Below, in pieces: positions 58,908 to 64,000 of a DNA stretch of 64,000 bases; position 1 is the stretch's first letter, and every line of letters begins with the position of its first letter. The position numbers and the translations under genes are program-made. The DNA lies in NCBI GenBank assembly GCA_947462335.1, contig OX381707.1, forward strand, positions 84,344,610-84,408,609. The letters are read 5' to 3'. Source of the DNA: Harmothoe impar (Eukaryota > Annelida > Polychaeta > Phyllodocida > Polynoidae). Below the pieces are notes generated by a model. It had not been told where the DNA came from, made no database searches, and saw only the letters and a list, made by a program, of their open reading frames with translations.

Positions 58908-61696
58908 CAAATGTTATCTTTAGGCGACACTTGTTGATAAAGGGTTATCCTTGTTATCACTTGCAGCACCACACTGCCAGCTGTTAATCTCTGGTAGTGC
59001 CTTCAGTAATGTCAGATCGCCACTTGGGTACTTGCACATTTAAGCATAGTTTGCGGGGGAGGTGAATCTAAGTGCAGTTGTTGAGGGGAGGGTTCACAGA
59101 AGGTGTCAAGATAAAAGTTTCAGCTTATTACAGCAGGAAGTATTGGGACTCTTGGAGTAGTTCCTTTAACCAAACAAAGATCTGGTTGCCATGCTGCATT
59201 CGGTACACACACTACTCAAAACACTGCATTTATCTAAATTATCAACATCCAATTCATAAGATCATTAAAATAAAATAGCAATAAGCCTTTTCCTCTTTGT
59301 ATCAATAGTGTACTGCTTTAGTGTCATATCGGGCCATCGTCTATTAGCATTTATATAATAGAGATCTGCACCAATAATAACCATGAGCTAAGTGACAAAG
59401 GTAGTAGCAATAGGTGTGTAAGTTGGGTTTATTCATTCATGCAAACTGTGTAGATGTTACCACTGCTGCAGCCTGACCCAGAGTGGTCAGTGCCTGCAGT
59501 GTGGGCTCCTTATATACACAAACAGTAGTGGAGCGCCACCAGTGGTGACAGTAGGTACTAGCCTACAAGTCTATACCTGCATTGTAATGGATAATAATCA
59601 CTTACAATAAATGAGATGTAGTATGTGTTATACCCGACTATATATGCATATTAATAGCGGTTTGAGCCTTCATAATATCACATTAGTATATAACCTTTTT
59701 CCTGACCTCTTTGGTGGATACATGATTCTCTATATCTTTCTCCACATTATTGATGCTGGTAACAAAACAAGACAATTGAGGCACTTAAGAACCAGTAGAC
59801 ATTTTGTAATCCCTTTTCATCATTTGCCATCCTAAACGCTTTCATTTATTAAAGCAAAGCCCATTGTATTTGGTGTGAGGGTCTTTTTCAGATAATATCT
59901 TAATTGGAGACATCATTTCACAATAAAACCTTATCACCCCTTTTTAGCCAAGTAAAAGTCCATTCAGCCCAGATCCCATAATGTCAGAGGTCTAATTGTT
60001 TGATCAGAGATTGATGGTGATTATGGAAAGTGTGAAATTACAGCACTGGGCAATTACTGAGATATTGATTGAGAAACAAAACAAAATAAATCATGAGGAT
60101 CTGTGTCCAAGTTTGCAGCTGTTTCATAAATACCAGTGGAACGAAACACTTTCGAGATATGAATAAAAATCAGAGTTACTAAGATGGAAGGGTTCATTTC
60201 ATTATGCATTTCAAAAGCAGTTTTTAATGTACAACAAGGTATGATTATTATAAAGAGATTTACACTATCTTTATATAGTCTTAAAAGTAAAGACGTTAAA
60301 AGGTTCCAGCAACGTCCAATTGTATTTTCTTGTAAAACCTTTTTCACCAGACGTCCCTGCCAATAGGAATCACCTTTTTGTTTTTGTTTATCGAGTCCTT
60401 CGGCAACCTCTGGCACCTAAATTCAAAATGGCAGGCAGAGGACGCCAAGGGACGACGATTCGGTACCGATTTGGTTAATTTCATCGATTACAGCTAAAAT
60501 ATGCAAGTTAAGTCCACAAATGTTGTTGTCATTGATAGATTAGGCTCCTCTCATATGGGGGGTGAAATTGCGGACAGCTCACTATCCGGGTTATCCCTTA
60601 AAATGATATTGACAAACTTTCAAACTTGAAAAGACCAAAAAACAGAGCCAATGATCAAATGATAGAAGTTGGAATGACAGCGTGGCTGGGCCCCTCTGTT
60701 TGAAAACGCTTCAACCAAATTTTCTGGGGGGGTAGGGCCTAATTCAGCTATCAGGTGTCTAAATATAGGATCTTTTCTCTGGCGTGCGCTTGAATTTTGG
60801 TGAGTAGAACGCTTCGACTTGGAGTCTTTGGGATAGCGCCAAACAAAGCGTCTCGACGAGAGGATTTCAAAAATGTAACATTTGGCTCTCTATCATGTTT
60901 AGTTCTTTAGATACGGGTATGGCTTTGACAAACATTTGGTTTGGGGCAGGGCACCCCCTTGAAGCAAAAAAAAATTGAGCTCCCCCCCCCTGTCAGGTTT
61001 CAGGGTTGGGACGCTACCCGGTAGTGCTTTAACATAGGAAGGTCTATGGGCGCCGAGTGACAGTGGCTCGATGCAAACATGAAAACTGCTCTTTAAAATT
61101 GTACAAGGGGGGGGGAGCCCCAAAATATTTTTTGCTGAACTCCCAAGTCTTAGGCCTTTCTAATGATACGATTTATCAAGAAATGCAACATGTAGAAGTC
61201 ACTTTTCACAAACGGGCACGACCCTTAAACATGAATACTACTAGTACTATTTATTACTACTAGAATAACTTCAAAATTTGCTCAACGATTTTTTTTTGTT
61301 TGGGGGGGTTAGAGAAATTTTTGGGATCTGCCCTTAATATATATTAAAGATGACATGTTTAATATCCCAGATTGCGATATCCCATTGAAAGAAAATTTCT
61401 TTATTTTTTATGGAATACGACAATCTCATTGACTTTTTTTTGAGTTTATTAATCATTTTATTGTCTCTTTTGTCATTTGTAAATGGTACAGTTAACCAAG
61501 GTGGGCCGTATTTAACACCCCCCGTGAAATAACCTATGGTGTATTTCACGGCCCTGTGACGTCATCAAAATGGCGGCTTGTTTACATTTGAACGGCGTAG
61601 AAATACGTCATATTAGCCTATTTAGGCTCCCCCCTACCATAATTTTGGTATTTTTAATCGAAAAAGATAAAAAATAAACACAAAGGTACACTCATT
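58908..61696. other. Repeat fragments and unassigned sequence
   Basis: 59840-60080 matches 13020-13330 (shared AATGTCAGAGGTCTAATTGT and GGAAAGTGTGAAATTAC). 60420-61500 is unassigned, with two G/C-run stretches (60975 and 61103). The 120-aa minus ORF 60054-60416 crosses the repeat and is not supported. Confidence 0.4.
61522..61577 (+). promoter_or_regulatory. Inverted repeat plus CRE and YY1-type sites
   Basis: CCGTGAAATA (61522-61531) and TATTTCACGG (61542-61551) form a 10-bp hairpin. TGACGTCA (61557-61564) and AAAATGGCGGC (61567-61577), exact CRE and YY1 consensus forms, follow. The group lies 120 bp outside the second element end. No transcript can be assigned to it. Confidence 0.4.
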
Positions 61697-61759
61697 AGTA
61701 GTATAGTATGTATCGGAACGGGACTATAGTTAAGTACTGTTTATTACTCAATCGACCTG

Positions 61760-62035
61760 CAGCCAATCAGAGGCCTCCCTTTTGGCGGGAAATTCAAAAG
61801 CAGCCAATGAGAGGCCTCCCTTTTGGCGGGAAATTCAAATAGGTCACGTGACCGGAAGTGACCTACTTCCGGTCACGTGACCTTTGGGCGGGAAATTCAA
61901 ATAGGTCACGTGAATGGAAGTGACCTACTTAAGAGGGTCACGTGACCACCATGTTGGCGGGAAATTCAAATAGGTCACGTGACTGGAAGTGACCTACTTA
62001 AGGGGGTCACGTGACTACTAGGTTGGCCGAATTTC
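61760..62035 (+). promoter_or_regulatory. Second terminal array with E2F, ETS and CACGTG sites
   Basis: Two CCAAT boxes are followed by four GGCGGGAAATTCAAA modules (TTTGGCGGGAAA at 61781 and 61822, TTTGGGCGGGAAA at 61883, GTTGGCGGGAAA at 61953), which match E2F sites. Six CACGTG boxes and a facing pair CCGGAAGT (61852) and ACTTCCGG (61865), matching ETS sites, are interleaved. No octamer is present here, unlike the first element. Confidence 0.65.
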
Positions 62036-62087
62036 AAAATAAGTCACTTGAGATTTTTATGGATAAATAAATTTTAAAAAAGAAAAA

Positions 62088-62106
62088 AGCAAGCTGAAAG
62101 CTTGCT
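62088..62106. repeat. 8-bp hairpin followed by A-run
   Basis: AGCAAGCT, GAA, AGCTTGCT: a perfect 8-bp stem with a 3-nt loop, flanked by A-rich sequence on both sides. Confidence 0.7.
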
Positions 62107-62481
62107 AAAAAATAATTTAAAAATGTGGCTCTTTTTTTGAGGGGGGGGAGGGGCACTCTGGGGGGCACTCTTTAATAGTCAAGTAGATATGTAACATATG
62201 CAGACCAACATTGGCACTTTTGGCAGAAAGCATGAAAACTTGCCTATAGGGGTTTTTCAATGTGCTGAATCCGAATCTAAGTGGACACATCATTTTTGAA
62301 AAATGTTTCCACTTCAAAAATGACTTTGAAAATAAAAAGTTTTAAATAATTTATAAATTCCAGAGAAAAATCTGATAATTAGTTCTATAGATACTATGAA
62401 AGGTTTGATATGGGAACAGACACTTAAAATGGTTTTTGCCCATGTAAAACTATTCCACATTTCACAATCAACAATATTTAT

Positions 62482-63415
62482 ATTCAACATTTGCATATCA
62501 AGCCCCTAATTTGCATATTATAATCAATTATGATGCGTTGCCAATGAAATGTCCAAACAATAGCAAGAAAACACATATTCTTCCTAATGTCTATCAAGTT
62601 TAGTCCTTATATGGGCCTAGACCTTTAACATCATCACACTGAAATATATAATTGGTACTAAATTAATTCATAATTAGCATAATGTATGCAAAGATGTTAC
62701 ATTACTGTATCTGCTGTGAATAAAAGTATAACACTGCAACACTAATGTCCTGGGTAATACGAGGTAACTAAACACAAGAAGCACCTTTTTCAAGTTGAGA
62801 AATAAGATTGACTATTCATATTCAACATTTGCATACTAAGTCCCTTATTTGCATATTATAATCAATTATGATGCTTTGCCAATGAAATGTCCAAATAATA
62901 GCAAGAAAACACATATTCTTCCTAATGTCTATCAAGTTCAGTCCTTATATGGGCCTAGACCTTCAATATCATCACACCAATACTCATTATTGGTACAAAA
63001 TGATTTCATAATTAGCATAATGTATGCAAAGATGACATATTACTGTAGCTGCTGTGAATAAAAGTATAACACTGCAACACTATTGCCCTGGGTAATATAA
63101 GGGTTCTAAACTCAAAAAACACCCTTTCCAAAAGTTGAGAAATAAGATTGACTTTTTATATTCAACATTTGCATACTAAGCCTCTAATTTGCATATTATA
63201 ATCAATCATGATGCTTTGCCGACAAAATGTCAAAATATCAGGAAGAAAACACACATTTTTCCTAATTTCAGTTTTTATATGGGCCTAGACCTTCAATATC
63301 ATTACAGCAATATTCATTCTTGATATAAAATGTATTCCTTATTAGCATAATTAGCATAATGTATGCACAGATGACACATAACTGAATCTGCTGTGAATAA
63401 AAGAATAGCAGAATA
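62482..63415 (+). repeat. About 340-bp tandem repeat, three copies
   Basis: Units beginning TTCAACATTTGCATA lie at about 62482, 62821 and 63162. Each continues with a TTTGCATATTATAATCAAT segment, a TATGGGCCTAGACCTT segment and GCTGTGAATAAAAG. The period is about 340 bp, and units differ by substitutions and small indels. Each unit starts with two ATTTGCATA words. Confidence 0.85.
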
Positions 63416-63479
63416 TCCACTCAAATCTCACAGGAGAAAAGTCATATCTGAGTAGATTGGTCACTGAATCACTTGGTCA

Positions 63480-63835
63480 CCCCCCCCCCCCCCCCACAGC
63501 AAGAACAATGCCTCGAGAGAATACTCAAACAATACCTACCCCCCCCCCCCATATATTGCGCCTGAGAAATCCATTGAGCTCATTCATATGTTGCTAGGAT
63601 AAGTGGTTGCTTAGCAACCATACTCATTATTAATTTCCTTGTAACACACATTTACTTTGTCCCTATACACCAGGTTCAACCATGCCTACCCCACTAAAGT
63701 GAATCTAAGGACTTTAATGGAGTTAATCATCTGTTGCAAAGGTTGTTGGTTGAATAGCAACCACAATGCTTATTATTCATTTGTATAGTAATATAAGTTT
63801 ACATGGTCCTTAGCTCAATTCAGATTATATCTACC
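63480..63835 (+). repeat. Diverged relative of the 146-bp X-box repeat
   Basis: CCTACCCC-type starts near 63533, 63685 and 63831 give a period near 148 bp. The first unit contains GGTTGCTTAGCAACC, a 15-bp X-box-like palindrome, and the next has GGTTGAATAGCAACC. TAACACACATTTAC corresponds to the AACACACATTTCC segment of the array at 45 kb. C-runs at 63481-63496 and 63541-63550 flank the first unit. Confidence 0.6.
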
Positions 63836-64000
63836 CCCATAAAATGAAAGCAGGGATGTCAGTAGTGAAGAATATTTGCTGTTGAGAGATACTGTACATG
63901 ATGAAAATCAGGGGGTTCATGATGTGGGAGAAGGGTTGTGAAGAGGGAGGAACCTGGTAAGGGGATGGCATGGTGAGGGAGGGGCATGGTGTAGGAGGGG

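Larger units (their letters stand above)
61697..64000 (+). mobile_element. Left end of a second AGTAGTATAG element
   Basis: The first 60 bp match the ends of the 9.7-kb element (AGTAGTATAGTATGTATCGG onward), with one change at about position 61. CTCATT at 61691-61696 is the candidate target duplication; its partner would be beyond the window. The right end is not in the window, so whether all of 61697-64000 belongs to the element is uncertain. A GAGGGGGGGGAGGGGCACTC tract near 62140 mirrors the G-rich tract that follows the left array in the first copy. Confidence 0.7.

Overview
The window is eukaryotic, almost certainly animal: long AT-leaning non-coding stretches, microsatellites, a non-LTR retrotransposon remnant, tRNA-derived repeats, MITE-like elements and many decayed local duplications. 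I recognise no conserved host gene. Most open reading frames look like chance ORFs in repeats. The species cannot be named from the sequence; a marine invertebrate is a guess from repeat style only.

Layout. 1-23970 and 36539-61690 form a patchwork of diverged, same-orientation duplications. The block at 1-3765 recurs at 11385-15365, with parts at 43640-46760, 50740-52140 and 59840-60080. A second family centred on a GGTAAGTGGTGGGTAAGTG motif recurs between 5 and 7 kb and between 36.8 and 41 kb. Into this background are inserted AACGTT-rich palindromic MITEs (3764-3914; a composite at 21063-22252 enclosing two opposed tRNA-like sequences), a TTA-flanked MITE (56483-56802), a hairpin-ended block carrying seven 146-bp repeats with RFX X-box-like palindromes (44741-46153), and a foldback element with ~0.95-kb inverted arms (23971-36538).

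The main object is a 9,700-bp element at 26300-35999, nested inside the right arm of the foldback element. It begins and ends with the same inverted sequence (AGTAGTATAG...), is flanked by a 6-bp duplication ACTAAG, and the other foldback arm supplies the unoccupied site. One end of a second member starts at 61697 and runs off the window. A 6-bp duplication, 5'-AG ends and long terminal repeats resemble Polinton/Maverick elements, but no polymerase, integrase, protease or ATPase gene is visible.

Inside the element are: terminal arrays of CCAAT, octamer (ATTTGCAT), CACGTG and CGCCCC motifs; a compact intronless gene at 29534-29887 with an E2F-type site and a TATA box upstream and, 52 nt after the stop codon, a sequence matching the metazoan histone mRNA 3' stem-loop consensus at every position; an exon-like tandem array (30745-32035); a dense run of hairpins (32243-32474); and an alanine-rich ORF with 12 LDTYD repeats (34081-35484). 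The second element end carries E2F-type and ETS-type sites in place of octamers. My inference is that this element family has adopted histone-like, S-phase-linked expression signals. The motifs are seen directly; the regulatory meaning is untested.
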